Made by a program: the position numbers and the translations under genes
Origin: Photorhabdus cinerea
GTDB lineage: Bacteria > Pseudomonadota > Gammaproteobacteria > Enterobacterales > Enterobacteriaceae
Assembly: GCF_011189575.1 (NCBI RefSeq)
Contig: NZ_PUJW01000002.1
Location: 252,515 to 316,514, forward strand
DNA: 64,000 nucleotides
Direction: 5' to 3'
Part shown: positions 19,068 through 28,694 of the stretch, in pieces
Numbering within the stretch: the first letter of the stretch is position 1
Layout: the number at the start of each line of letters is the position of its first letter
The notes under the pieces: model-generated
Seen by the model: the letters and a program-made list of their open reading frames with translations, nothing else
Told to the model about the DNA's origin: nothing
Database searches by the model: none

Positions 19068-20183
19068 ATGAATACGCACTACGCTGCATTGTTTGCGCCA
19101 ATGTCATTTGGTTCTCAGATGTTGAAAAATCGAATTGTCATGTCACCGATGACACGGCAATTATCTCCCAATGGTATTCCAGGGCAGGTAAATGCTGCAT
19201 ATTATCGACGACGTGCCGAGGGAGGTGTTGGTTTAATTATTACCGAGGGAGTATGTATTCCACATATCGCAGCAAATGGTTACGCTGATGTTCCGGTAAT
19301 GTATGGAGATGAAGCTCTTAACGGATGGAAAACAGTTGTAAATCAAGTGCATGAATATGGTGCGTTGATAATTCCCCAACTCTGGCATGTTGGCCCAATG
19401 CGTAGACCGGGTATTGGGCCAGATCCTTCAGTGCCTGGATACGGCCCGATGACAATACGCGACGGCGACCAAACAATCGTGCAAGGTATTAATGAGAAGG
19501 ATATCAAAGATATTATTGATGCATATGTTCAAGCGGCTAAGAATGCATTGGACATTGGCTTTGATGGTATTGAGATCCATGGGGCACATGAATATTTGCT
19601 AGATAGTTTTATTTGGCAGGTGACAAATCAGCGTAAAGATAAATATGGCGGAACCTTTAATAACCGTATTCGTCTGGCATCTGAGGTTGTCAGCGCGATA
19701 CGAGAAGCCACGACCCCTGAATTTCCTATCGTATTCCGTTTTTCACAGTGGAAAATACGCGACTATGGCGCCAAAATAATCGAAACACCCGATCAGTTAG
19801 AGGAATTTGTGACAACGCTAGTTAAAGCTGGTGTAGATGTATTTGATGTTAGCACCCGCCGTTTTTGGGAACCGGCATTTGAAGGGAGTCCAGACAGTTT
19901 GGCAGTTTGGACCAGACGTTTAAGCGGCAAGCCTACCGTTATGGTAGGTAGCGTTGGCTTAGATAAAGCTTATGCGATCGCGCAGTTGCGTGGAGATGAG
20001 AAACCCGATGCAGGGAGAGCTGATTTAACTCCAGCAATAGAGTTGTTGGCATCAGGCTCAGTTGATTTAGTTGCTTTGGGGCGAATGTTATTAGCTGATC
20101 CGGAATGGCCGACAAAAGTTTATGAAGGGAGACTGTCGGAAATTCTTCCTTTTGATAAATCGTCAATGATGACGCGTATTTAA
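19068..20183 (+). CDS. Old-yellow-enzyme family NADH:flavin oxidoreductase
   Basis: A 371-residue FMN TIM-barrel oxidoreductase of the OYE superfamily. It opens with LFAPMSFGSQMLKNRIVMSPMTRQL, and has GVGLIITEGV, the LWHVG histidine-containing loop (His usually pairs with another His/Asn for substrate phenolate or carbonyl binding), and DGIEIHGAHEYLLDSFI. The ending VALGRMLLADPEWPTKV is typical. It reduces an activated C=C bond, likely an enone or enoate. The length fits the short OYE class without an iron-sulfur domain. RBS GAGGG is present. It is the third gene of the MFS operon. Confidence 0.88.
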   Translation: MNTHYAALFAPMSFGSQMLKNRIVMSPMTRQLSPNGIPGQVNAAYYRRRAEGGVGLIITEGVCIPHIAANGYADVPVMYGDEALNGWKTVVNQVHEYGALIIPQLWHVGPMRRPGIGPDPSVPGYGPMTIRDGDQTIVQGINEKDIKDIIDAYVQAAKNALDIGFDGIEIHGAHEYLLDSFIWQVTNQRKDKYGGTFNNRIRLASEVVSAIREATTPEFPIVFRFSQWKIRDYGAKIIETPDQLEEFVTTLVKAGVDVFDVSTRRFWEPAFEGSPDSLAVWTRRLSGKPTVMVGSVGLDKAYAIAQLRGDEKPDAGRADLTPAIELLASGSVDLVALGRMLLADPEWPTKVYEGRLSEILPFDKSSMMTRI

Positions 20184-20381
20184 TGTTATAAAAATATGAC
20201 GTGGCGCACTATTTTATGCATTGAACATCACGTTGAAGCTACAAATTCTATTTTTTATTTTACAAGTAAATTTTTCCTACTATGTTTATTAACAGAATTA
20301 ATCTGGACATATTCTGAGTCGTCACTTGGCTGACAATAATTTATGGAGTGATTTTTCATCTCACTTGGTATTGAAAACAGG

Positions 20382-20406
20382 CAGGATGGTTTTGTTTACC
20401 ATCCTG
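20382..20406 (+). terminator. 9-bp stem-loop after the OYE gene
   Basis: CAGGATGGT at 20382-20390 pairs with ACCATCCTG at 20398-20406 around TTTGTTT. It lies 200 bp after the OYE stop and 60 bp before the next gene and lacks a good T run, so it may be a leader hairpin of the hydrolase gene instead. Confidence 0.35.
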
Positions 20407-20466
20407 AGAGTTATTCACAAATTATCACCTATTCCGTTTTTCCCAAGATAAACAGCAGAGGTTATT

Positions 20467-21630
20467 ATGACAGTGATGACAATTTATTTTTGTGGAACAA
20501 GTTCCAATAAGTACGACAATGAGCATAGTAATTACTGGCAGGGAGAATTAATTTCCACGTTGGCCGAAAATCAAGAAGGCAAGGAGTTTGCCGAATGGAA
20601 CATTGTCGATGGACCTGGCAGCGGTAATTTACAGAGTGATCAGCTCTGGGTGGAAAGTAAGTTATATCCAGACATGATAGGTCAGCTTTTTGGATCGGGA
20701 TGGCAAGAAAATATTCAACACGCCCTCCAGATACTGAAAGGGATACCTAAATGGAAACGGGAAAAATTGACGGAAGAACAATATAACAAACTGAAAGATG
20801 CAGGTGTCCCACTTGAGAAAACGAAAATAGGTAGTTTTTTATGGCGGCGTTATGACTACGGGGACCGCAAGGTTACTCCGCAAGATCTGCAAAAAAAAAT
20901 CATTGAAATTTATCGCAATAAATACGGGGGCGTCACTCAGGTTAATTTGGTTGGTTGGAGCCGTGGCGGTATTAGCTGCCATATGCTAGCTAATGCCATG
21001 TTGAGCGATGATGCGTTGAAAACTATTCCTGTCAATATTTTTACCATTGACCCAGTTCCGGGACTAGGAAACTTTCAAACTGAAAAAATAATGCTTGGTG
21101 AAAATGTAAAAGAATACGTGGCCTTCTATGCCTGCGATGAACGATCAAAAGGTTTCGCCTGTGAGATCCCGAAAACTGACAAGGTTACTCGGGTACATCT
21201 TTTCCCTATGCAAGGTCGTCACGCTACTTTGGTGGGCAACGGTTTCTCGGATGGCGTGGATGGCAATAACGGAGAGGACAATTCGAAAAAGGATCGGTTA
21301 AAAGAACCCGGTTGCCTTGTGCGCCATTTTGCCGAAGTCTGCCTGACAAGATGGGGAGTGAAGTTTAAAGAGGGAAAAACACTCGCACTGACCGACGACC
21401 AAATCTTGGCCTACCATCAGATAATGGAAAAAGACAGTAAGCTCTATCAGGATATGCATGGCAAAAGTTATACTAAAGTGACAGAAAATAGCCAAGGAGA
21501 ACGCAGTGTATCCTATTTCAATGAGTGGGCGGCGTTTTCTACTATTCAGGGTGACTCGTTTATCCCTACTCAGGGACTGGCTGCTAATTATTTGCAGGAT
21601 AGGAGTATCTATAACATTTTGAAGAAATAA
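20467..21630 (+). CDS. Alpha/beta hydrolase with GWSRG motif, Tle1/DUF2235-like
   Basis: A 387-residue protein without signal peptide. It opens IYFCGTSSN, like the FxDGTxN opening of DUF2235 hydrolases, and contains the nucleophile elbow VGWSRGGISCHMLANAML followed by IFTIDPVPGLGNF, where the Asp-Pro-Val-Pro loop is typical of lipase-like folds. A later GRHATLVG may supply the His. Members of this broad group include T6SS phospholipase effectors (Tle1). It has its own RBS (AGAGG) and a 283-bp leader region, and does not look part of the island pathway. The substrate is unknown. Confidence 0.6.
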   Translation: MTVMTIYFCGTSSNKYDNEHSNYWQGELISTLAENQEGKEFAEWNIVDGPGSGNLQSDQLWVESKLYPDMIGQLFGSGWQENIQHALQILKGIPKWKREKLTEEQYNKLKDAGVPLEKTKIGSFLWRRYDYGDRKVTPQDLQKKIIEIYRNKYGGVTQVNLVGWSRGGISCHMLANAMLSDDALKTIPVNIFTIDPVPGLGNFQTEKIMLGENVKEYVAFYACDERSKGFACEIPKTDKVTRVHLFPMQGRHATLVGNGFSDGVDGNNGEDNSKKDRLKEPGCLVRHFAEVCLTRWGVKFKEGKTLALTDDQILAYHQIMEKDSKLYQDMHGKSYTKVTENSQGERSVSYFNEWAAFSTIQGDSFIPTQGLAANYLQDRSIYNILKK

Positions 21631-21729
21631 CGGATATTAATCAGTAGTAGTCTTCAGTCCTGATATGATGAGATGGACGCCCCATATAGTGCTAATTATT
21701 ACAGGGTGTCCATATATGCCAATCCCAAA

Positions 21730-22710
21730 TTATAAAAAACTATCGAGCGAGTTTTGATTTATCAATGTGTGAGAAAGTGCACTCCAATATTCGCTTTTTT
21801 CTATATTAAATAAAGAATTATTTTCTAGAGTGGCAGATAAATTTAGATCCCGGAGAAAGTCTTCTAAGTCTGTTATTGATGCGAATGCCATAATTGAGAT
21901 AGCATCTATATCTTTTGCTATCGGATGGAAAAATTTCTCTCCTGTCATGATGGGGCCAACATTATGTAGCTGAATGTAACGTTGGACAAACTTTTGCGTT
22001 GAAGGTTGAGAGATTATTTCTTTGGCATATTTGTATAACAGAATTTCATGAAAATCACTGCGATTTAATTCCGTTGTCCGCCGATGAATATTGACTAACA
22101 GTATAGAATCGCTACGTATTTTGCTTGGAATTAAAACATGTTGACAACAAAGTACTGGACAGAGTTCTCGAAAAATTACTTGATCCTCTGGCAGGATAGC
22201 TCTACTGATTTCTGGGTGTTCGAATAAGGAATACAAGTTATCTATATTCGGGAAGTTTAAATACGCTATGCCATCCCATTGTGGCCGATGATGGCTAGGA
22301 ATATGCCCGATGATGGTATTAAACAAATGCCCGTTTTTATCAAGTGGTGGCTGATAAGGAAGAGGATTGATGCTTGAAGGACCCGATGAGAATCGATGGA
22401 TTTGATCATAGCGTAATAATGTATATTTCCCATTGGTTTCCCGTGGTAAGGCATGAAGAAACCTGGGGCCATGTACCTTACGCCAATATTCAGTCCATTT
22501 TTCGAAAGCCAAATTTGCATCCTTTTCAAATGCATTAATCACTAAAGACGGTTCCTCCAAAGGGTGGCCCTGTACGTCAAGCATTTGATTTGGATCTTTG
22601 CGACGTTCTGTTAACGGAGCGCTGTCAGCTCTGGAGAGCAAAGTACAAAGTACGGTTGTCTGGGATGTCGATGAGGAACTAACGGGAGGAACGCTAATGC
22701 AATCAGTCAT
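21730..22710 (-). CDS. EthD-type dimeric alpha/beta-barrel protein (two domains)
   Basis: A 326-residue cytosolic protein with two EthD/dimeric alpha-beta-barrel halves. The first has the WTEYWRKVHGPRFLHALP element and WDGIAYLNFPNIDNLYSLFEHPE; the second has a related YIQLHNVGPIM pattern and later ISIMAFASITDLEDFL. EthD-like proteins occur with aromatic monooxygenase systems and in polyketide tailoring, sometimes as cofactor-free cyclases or decarboxylases. RBS AAGGAAG precedes ATG. It is divergent from the FAD monooxygenase, sharing a 356-bp promoter region. Confidence 0.7.
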   Translation of the reverse strand: MTDCISVPPVSSSSTSQTTVLCTLLSRADSAPLTERRKDPNQMLDVQGHPLEEPSLVINAFEKDANLAFEKWTEYWRKVHGPRFLHALPRETNGKYTLLRYDQIHRFSSGPSSINPLPYQPPLDKNGHLFNTIIGHIPSHHRPQWDGIAYLNFPNIDNLYSLFEHPEISRAILPEDQVIFRELCPVLCCQHVLIPSKIRSDSILLVNIHRRTTELNRSDFHEILLYKYAKEIISQPSTQKFVQRYIQLHNVGPIMTGEKFFHPIAKDIDAISIMAFASITDLEDFLRDLNLSATLENNSLFNIEKSEYWSALSHTLINQNSLDSFL

Positions 22711-22805
22711 AGGTTACTTCCTTAGCTAAGCGCTAGTGCAATATTCGTGCATTACAAACGTTTGGAGTGTCCGATCAGTATGCGAAGGACAATGAACACA
22801 ATAAT

Positions 22806-22823
22806 GGTATCATGCGATTAGTA
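22806..22823. promoter_or_regulatory. Candidate MarR-type site in the EthD/monooxygenase promoter region
   Basis: GGTATCATGCGATTAGTA shares the CATGCGA core and flanks with the palindrome at 16535 and the site at 35065. The 356-bp region 22711-23066 holds both divergent promoters and no gene. Confidence 0.45.
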
Positions 22824-23066
22824 AGCATGTAATGGTATTTTTGTGCTGGCGATGCCCTATGATAGGAAAACAGTATAATGCCGCTGTTCGCTTAATTTTC
22901 TGGCCCTTATAACAAATAGCAATGTTATAGCTGTTTATATTTACATTAAAATTTAAAGAATATGTTTGCTTATTACACGCAAACGATCTAAATTCAAAAA
23001 AGAAATAATCCCGTTCAGTTCTCATCTATCGTCTCTGTTCTCGCGTCATTCCGGAGAGCTAAAAAA

Positions 23067-24749
23067 ATGCATCAACCTCCAAGTTTGGATTATAAAAAAC
23101 CTTTGGATATCAACTTATCAGTGCCAAGGAAGGTTCCCGTAGTGATTGTAGGAGCCGGATTAGTAGGATTGACTTTGGCATTAGATCTCGCTCGTAGAGG
23201 TGTTCCAAGTGTCGTGCTTGAAACACGTCAGGTATTAACTGAAGGCTCTCGAGCCATTGTCTTCGCTCAGCGTTCTTTAGAAATACTTCAACGGTTAGGG
23301 TTAGGGGAACGATTGGCTGAAAAAGGAGTCAATTGGAGTTTGTCCAGAATTTATCATAGAGAACGAGAGTCTTTCAGTTTTGACTTTAAAACTGAGCCTT
23401 ATTTTGGTTGCCCTGCATTCTTGAATATTCAACAGACTTATATAGAACAGTGGTTAATTGAGGATTGTTTAGCCAGTGGGTGGGTTGATTTGCGCTGTTT
23501 AAACACGGTGACCTCGTTAGAGTCGAATAGTGTTGGTGCTTCGGTGATGGTCTCCTGTCCAGATGGTTCGTATCGACTTGATTGTGATTGGCTCATAGCC
23601 TGTGATGGCGCGCGCTCATTTGTGCGTAATACGCTGAATTTGCCGTTATTTGGTAGGCATTTTCATGATCATTTTTTGATTGTTGACGTCGAAATGAAAC
23701 CGGACTTTCCTGCGGAGCGTCGTTTCTGGTTCGATCCACCTTTTCATCCCGGGCATTCGGTTCTTTTACATAAACAACCTGATAACTTGTGGCGTGTTGA
23801 TTTTCAATTAGGTGCAGAAGCAGACCCAGCATTTGAGAAACAGCCGGCAAGAGTTACCGAACGTTTAAAGGCAATGCTAGATCCGAAAATAACTTTCAGG
23901 ATCGACTGGATAAGCATATATACCTTTCGATGCAGACGATTGGAGAATTTTGTTCATTCACGAGTCGTATTCGCTGGCGATAGTGCCCATGAAGTCAGCC
24001 CTTTTGGAGGAAGAGGGGGAAATGGAGGAATTCAGGATGCAGATAATTTGGCCTGGAAACTCTGTGCCGTTGTAAAACATGGAGCATCACCAAAATTATT
24101 GCAGTCCTATGATGAAGAACGAGTTTACGCTGCGGATGAGAACATTATTAATTCGACTCGCAGTGCACAATTCATTACCCCGCCAAATCACGCAATAGAG
24201 ACGCTTCGTCAAGCTAGTCTTGTTTTGTCTGAAACGACGGCAATGGGACGTACCTTTGTAAACTCTGGGCGTTTATCCCGTCCGGCTCGATTAAGTGGAG
24301 TCGGGCAATTTTTGCCCGATACCTCTGTGAAAGGAAGAGTAAAACCCGGGGATGTTGCTCTGGATGCTCCGGTAAAAAATGGAGATGAGAATAGCTGGTT
24401 ATTGCACTTTATCGGTAGAAAAGGGTTCACACTTCTGTGCTATCGGCTGAGTTCCAATTATGACGGAGGAGTAAATCATATAGAAGATATCAATAGTCCC
24501 TATCCATTAGAAATCATTACAGTCGTGTCGGCTACAGTAGAACAACCGACTGTAGCCTCAATTGATATCACTTTGGTAGATCACTGTGGTTTGGTTGCTA
24601 AGCGTTATGATTTGGCTTGTGGATCAGTCGTGTTATTCAGACCTGATCAACATGTGTTAGACGTATTTTCCTCATTTAACCGTGATGACATTGAAAAGAC
24701 GCTTGCTCATTCCATGCCAATAGCTACCTATGCCGAGAGAAAAATATAA
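23067..24749 (+). CDS. FAD-dependent aromatic monooxygenase
   Basis: A 560-residue class A flavoprotein hydroxylase of the MhpA/PheA/TfdB type. The dinucleotide motif VVIVGAGLVGLTLALDLARRG lies near residues 23-44, DGARS near 178 (the DG motif), and GDSAHEVSPFGGRGGNGGIQDADNLAWKL near 304 (the GD motif), where GGRGGN replaces the common GQGMN. The C-terminal domain is thioredoxin-like, as in phenol hydroxylase relatives. Expected reaction: ring hydroxylation of a phenolic compound with NAD(P)H and O2. It starts the operon with DUF2783 and IOR. Confidence 0.88.
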   Translation: MHQPPSLDYKKPLDINLSVPRKVPVVIVGAGLVGLTLALDLARRGVPSVVLETRQVLTEGSRAIVFAQRSLEILQRLGLGERLAEKGVNWSLSRIYHRERESFSFDFKTEPYFGCPAFLNIQQTYIEQWLIEDCLASGWVDLRCLNTVTSLESNSVGASVMVSCPDGSYRLDCDWLIACDGARSFVRNTLNLPLFGRHFHDHFLIVDVEMKPDFPAERRFWFDPPFHPGHSVLLHKQPDNLWRVDFQLGAEADPAFEKQPARVTERLKAMLDPKITFRIDWISIYTFRCRRLENFVHSRVVFAGDSAHEVSPFGGRGGNGGIQDADNLAWKLCAVVKHGASPKLLQSYDEERVYAADENIINSTRSAQFITPPNHAIETLRQASLVLSETTAMGRTFVNSGRLSRPARLSGVGQFLPDTSVKGRVKPGDVALDAPVKNGDENSWLLHFIGRKGFTLLCYRLSSNYDGGVNHIEDINSPYPLEIITVVSATVEQPTVASIDITLVDHCGLVAKRYDLACGSVVLFRPDQHVLDVFSSFNRDDIEKTLAHSMPIATYAERKI

Positions 24750-24982
24750 TGAAACCGTACAATCACTTTTTGGCTGGATCATTAATCACCTACAGCCATT
24801 TAACAGACCCAGATGCCTGTTATGAAATGATAACAGAGGCGTGTCAAGAGCTGGGGGATGAACTAGGGAATCTATTTTACGCTCAATTGGTTTTATTACT
24901 CGTTAATCATATCGGTGATTCTAATATCTTACGAGAAGCGATAACTGTCACACGTAAGGGGCTGACGACAGTCGCTAATTAA
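24749..24982 (+). CDS. DUF2783 small protein
   Basis: A 77-residue helical protein of unknown role that resembles DUF2783 members, which are usually encoded directly after MhpA-like monooxygenases (YNHFLAGSLITYSHLTDPDACYEMI..LGDELGNLFYAQLVLLL). It overlaps the monooxygenase stop by one base (TAATG), so the two are translated together. It may support the hydroxylase; this is inferred from gene pairing only. Confidence 0.75.
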   Translation: MKPYNHFLAGSLITYSHLTDPDACYEMITEACQELGDELGNLFYAQLVLLLVNHIGDSNILREAITVTRKGLTTVAN

Positions 24983-25026
24983 GTCGCGTAATAACCTTTA
25001 AAAACTTATATTCAAGGGGAATTGAT

Positions 25027-28000
25027 ATGATTCTCGATACTTCTTATCGTCTTGAATCTCGTTATCGTCGAGGTATTGATGAGCCTCAAGGCAAAATATT
25101 TATTAGTGGACAACAAGCTCTGGTGCGAATGTTATTAGTTCAGTCGGCCCTTGATCGATCTATTGGTTTAAATACTGCGGGATTTGTCAGTGGTTATCGA
25201 GGTTCGCCACTTGGTGGTGTTGATAAAGAGCTTTGGGCTGCAAAAAATTTACTGGAGAAAGCAAATATTCGGTTTCAACCGGGTATAAATGAGGATTTAG
25301 CGGCAACGACCCTCATTGGGACCCAACGGGTAGAAACGGATAAAATGCGTCTCTTTGACGGTGTTTTTGGGCTTTGGTATGGAAAAGGGCCTGGAGTAGA
25401 CCGATCTGGTGATGCGTTAAGGCATGGTAATGCATATGGTTCATCACCCCACGGAGGAGTATTAGTAGTTATTGGTGACGATCACGGATGTGTATCTTCT
25501 TCAATGTCGCATCAATCAGATCAAGCGTTAATTGCCTGGGGATTACCGGTTATTCATCCTATTAACCTTCAGGACTATGAATATTGTGGACTCTGGGGTT
25601 GGGCATTATCGCGTTTTTCAGGTTTATGGGTGGGTTTTAAGGCGATTACTGAAACTGTAGAAGCAACAGCATCAATTAACGTGTCTGAGTTTCCCTCGTT
25701 CAAACAACCTGAAATAGATATTGGGCCTGATGGATTACATTGGCGTTGGCCAGATTTACCGGGTATGCAAATTGAGCGACGTTTTGCTTATAAGCTAGAA
25801 GCGGCTCGTCGTTTTATCAGAGAAAATCCGTTAGATAGCGTAGATTGCGCCCCGGCTACACCAAAATTGCTTATTGCCGCGGTGGGTAAAGCTTACCTGG
25901 ATGTTCGCGGAGCATTAGATGAACTTGGTATCACTCTGACTGAATTAGAGACGGCAGGCATTGCACTACTCGGTATTCGAGTTGTTTATCCATTATCTCC
26001 TGTCTTAAAAGACTGGGCTCAACGGAGTGAGAAGATATGGATTATCGAAGAAAAAACCGGGGTCGTTGAGAACTTGCTAAAGGCCAGTATATTTAATTCA
26101 ATTCTCAACAATAGGCCATTAATTATTGGCAAGTCAGACGAAAATGGAATAAAACTTTTACCCAGTGAGGACGAGTTAAGGCCATCACGTATTGTCGATG
26201 TTCTTGTCAAACAGCTTCGAGCATGCGGCCTGTCAGTGGAAGTCCCATCATTTTGGTCAATGAAACTGATAGAGCGTTTTCTGAATTGGGTAAAACGCAC
26301 GCCATATTTGTGCTCCGGTTGCCCACATAATAGTTCAACAATGATTCCAGAAGGGAGTCAGGCGAGGTTAGGTATTGGATGCCACGCGCTGGCCGCTCGT
26401 ATTCCTGAGCGTGCCACGACAGGCAGTGTACAAATGGGAGGGGAAGGTGTTGATTGGATAGGTCAAATGTCGTTTGTCAGAACAGACCACATTTTCCAAA
26501 ATATGGGGGATGGAACTTTTTTTCATTCTGGATATTTGGCTATTCGACAAGCGATCGCGGCAAAAGCTAATATCACTTATAAGATTTTATATAATGATGC
26601 TGTCGCAATGACCGGTGGTCAACCACTGGATGGTAGTTTAAGTGTTGAGCAAGTAGCGGCATTAGTTTGTAGCGAAGGGGCTCAAGAAGTGGTTATCGTT
26701 GCTAAAGAGCCTGAGCGTTATAAAACAAAGGACCGTTTGCCAGAACAAGTCAAAGTCTACCACCGTGATCAGCTTAATGAGGTGCAGCTTCGATTGCGAA
26801 CAATACCGGGTGTCACCGTATTGATTTATGATCAAGTGTGTGCCGCTGAAGATCGCAGACGCCGTAAACGCCAACCCGTACCTGCTAAAAAGACCTATGT
26901 AACAATAAACGAGCTGGTTTGTGAAGGTTGTGGAGATTGTCAAATACAGTCGAACTGTTTATCCGTAATACCCGTTGATACCGAGTTTGGCGCTAAACGG
27001 GCGATAGATTCTGAATCATGTAATACCGATCTTTCATGTTTAAAGGGTTTTTGTCCGAGTTTTGTTACTGTTACAGGAAAACCGCGTTTGGTTAATATGG
27101 ATAAAACTGAACGGCAATTAATTCTGACACGGGCAGGTGAGTTACCACCGCCGCAATTACCCAGCATTGATCAATGCTATGAAATATTGATAACGGGTGT
27201 TGGTGGTACGGGTGTTGTCACTATGGCTGCGACTATCGGTTTAGCGGCGCATCTACAGGATTTTTCGGTTAGCGTGCTTGATTTCACGGGATTCACTCAA
27301 AAAGGCGGCTCGGTTTTTAGTCACATACGTATTGGTGCTAAAGACCATATATTACATCAGCATCGTATTGAACGAGGATGTGCCGACGTTTTAATCGCTG
27401 CGGATTTAACTGTCGCTTCAGAAGATGAAGCATTAAATGCTCTGAGTTCAGGACAAACTAAAATCATTGCCAATACTCATGAAATGCAGACAGGCTCAAT
27501 GGTTCGCGATAGAAACCTCAAAATAGACACTTCTGATATTGAGAAACGATTAATAGAATTGGTCGGGGAAGATGGCTATGACGCTATCAATGCACGTTAT
27601 TTTGCAACTCAATTCGTGGGGAGCATACAAACAAATATATTATTGCTGGGATATGCCTGGCAGAAAGGCGTCATCCCGTTAAGTTTGCAAGTTTTTGAGC
27701 AGGCGATTAACTTACAAGGCGGTGATGTTGCTGCTAATAAAGTTGCGTTCGCTGGTGGTCGGTTGCTAGCGACTGATCCTGCGTATGTGCAATCCTTAGT
27801 TGTCCCTGCCGCTAAAAGTGGTCAATCTGTCAGGGCTAGCGGCGGTGAACAGGGACTTCGTGAGGTTGTCGAGTCTCGTAGCCGTTATCTTACGGACTAC
27901 CAGAATGAAAGCTATGCGGCAAAGTATAGATCACAGGTTGAGGCCGTTGTAAAAGCGACTGCTAACTGGGGAGATTTCACACTAGCTCACGCAGTTGCCC

Positions 28001-28524
28001 GCAATTTATTTAAACTCATGGCTTACAAAGATGAATATGAGGTTGCCCGCCTGCATAGCTCGCCGCAATTTCTTCATTCTTTGACGGAATCATATATTGG
28101 GCGTCCCAAATTAAATTTTCATCTCGCACCACCATTCTTGGGTAAGTGGATGGAAAAAAATGGGTATCATCGTAAAATTACTGTATCTGGTTGGATTATT
28201 CCTTTTTTTCGCGGGCTTGCCGCTCTCCGATGCTTGCGTCACACTTTTTTCGACATCTTTGCCTGGTCTCATGAACGACGTGAAGAGAGGCTATTGGTTG
28301 CAAGATATAAGGATACATTAAATGATTTGTTATCAAAGGCTTCACCGGATAATCTCTCTTTGATTGTCCAGTGGGCGGAAATACCCGAAAATATTAGAGG
28401 ATATGGACATATCAAGGAGCATTCAATTGCAGTGGCTTATAAACGTCAGAATGAATTACTTAATCAAATAGCGAATGGTGGCTCAACAATATATTCATCG
28501 ATACCCATCAAAGAAGTTAATTAA
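25027..28524 (+). CDS. iorAB: Fused indolepyruvate ferredoxin oxidoreductase
   Basis: An 1165-residue single-chain 2-oxoacid:ferredoxin oxidoreductase of the type that converts indolepyruvate or other arylpyruvates to aryl-acetyl-CoA. The N-terminal pyrimidine domain has NTAGFVSGYRGSPLGGVD; the TPP domain has CSGCPHNSS and GDGTFFHSGY; a ferredoxin-like Cys cluster is at CEGCGDC..C, then DLSCLKGFCPS; the gamma domain opens GVGGTGVVTMAA at about residue 720. The C-terminal about 200 residues are the extra domain found in aerobic fused IORs. An excellent RBS (AGGGGA) is present. It follows the DUF2783 gene by 44 bp in one operon. Confidence 0.92.
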   Translation: MILDTSYRLESRYRRGIDEPQGKIFISGQQALVRMLLVQSALDRSIGLNTAGFVSGYRGSPLGGVDKELWAAKNLLEKANIRFQPGINEDLAATTLIGTQRVETDKMRLFDGVFGLWYGKGPGVDRSGDALRHGNAYGSSPHGGVLVVIGDDHGCVSSSMSHQSDQALIAWGLPVIHPINLQDYEYCGLWGWALSRFSGLWVGFKAITETVEATASINVSEFPSFKQPEIDIGPDGLHWRWPDLPGMQIERRFAYKLEAARRFIRENPLDSVDCAPATPKLLIAAVGKAYLDVRGALDELGITLTELETAGIALLGIRVVYPLSPVLKDWAQRSEKIWIIEEKTGVVENLLKASIFNSILNNRPLIIGKSDENGIKLLPSEDELRPSRIVDVLVKQLRACGLSVEVPSFWSMKLIERFLNWVKRTPYLCSGCPHNSSTMIPEGSQARLGIGCHALAARIPERATTGSVQMGGEGVDWIGQMSFVRTDHIFQNMGDGTFFHSGYLAIRQAIAAKANITYKILYNDAVAMTGGQPLDGSLSVEQVAALVCSEGAQEVVIVAKEPERYKTKDRLPEQVKVYHRDQLNEVQLRLRTIPGVTVLIYDQVCAAEDRRRRKRQPVPAKKTYVTINELVCEGCGDCQIQSNCLSVIPVDTEFGAKRAIDSESCNTDLSCLKGFCPSFVTVTGKPRLVNMDKTERQLILTRAGELPPPQLPSIDQCYEILITGVGGTGVVTMAATIGLAAHLQDFSVSVLDFTGFTQKGGSVFSHIRIGAKDHILHQHRIERGCADVLIAADLTVASEDEALNALSSGQTKIIANTHEMQTGSMVRDRNLKIDTSDIEKRLIELVGEDGYDAINARYFATQFVGSIQTNILLLGYAWQKGVIPLSLQVFEQAINLQGGDVAANKVAFAGGRLLATDPAYVQSLVVPAAKSGQSVRASGGEQGLREVVESRSRYLTDYQNESYAAKYRSQVEAVVKATANWGDFTLAHAVARNLFKLMAYKDEYEVARLHSSPQFLHSLTESYIGRPKLNFHLAPPFLGKWMEKNGYHRKITVSGWIIPFFRGLAALRCLRHTFFDIFAWSHERREERLLVARYKDTLNDLLSKASPDNLSLIVQWAEIPENIRGYGHIKEHSIAVAYKRQNELLNQIANGGSTIYSSIPIKEVN

Positions 28525-28587
28525 TAATCTCTGGATAAATAACCGAATTAAGTGATAATCATTGGTTATTAATTTTAAAATAAAGTT

Positions 28588-28647
28588 TGAGAGTTACTGG
28601 TTCTAATGTAGGGCTACATTCTTATATAAAACACAAGGTAACTCTCA
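28588..28647. terminator. Nested stem-loops between convergent operons
   Basis: TGAGAGTTAC at 28588-28597 pairs with GTAACTCTCA at 28638-28647. A second hairpin, AATGTAG/CTACATT at 28605-28620 with a GG loop, sits inside it. Placed between the convergent iorAB and prpD-like genes, this is a likely bidirectional terminator. Confidence 0.55.
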
Positions 28648-28694
28648 TTAATAATAAACTTATCAATGCATACCAGAATAGCGGTTAAATTCCC

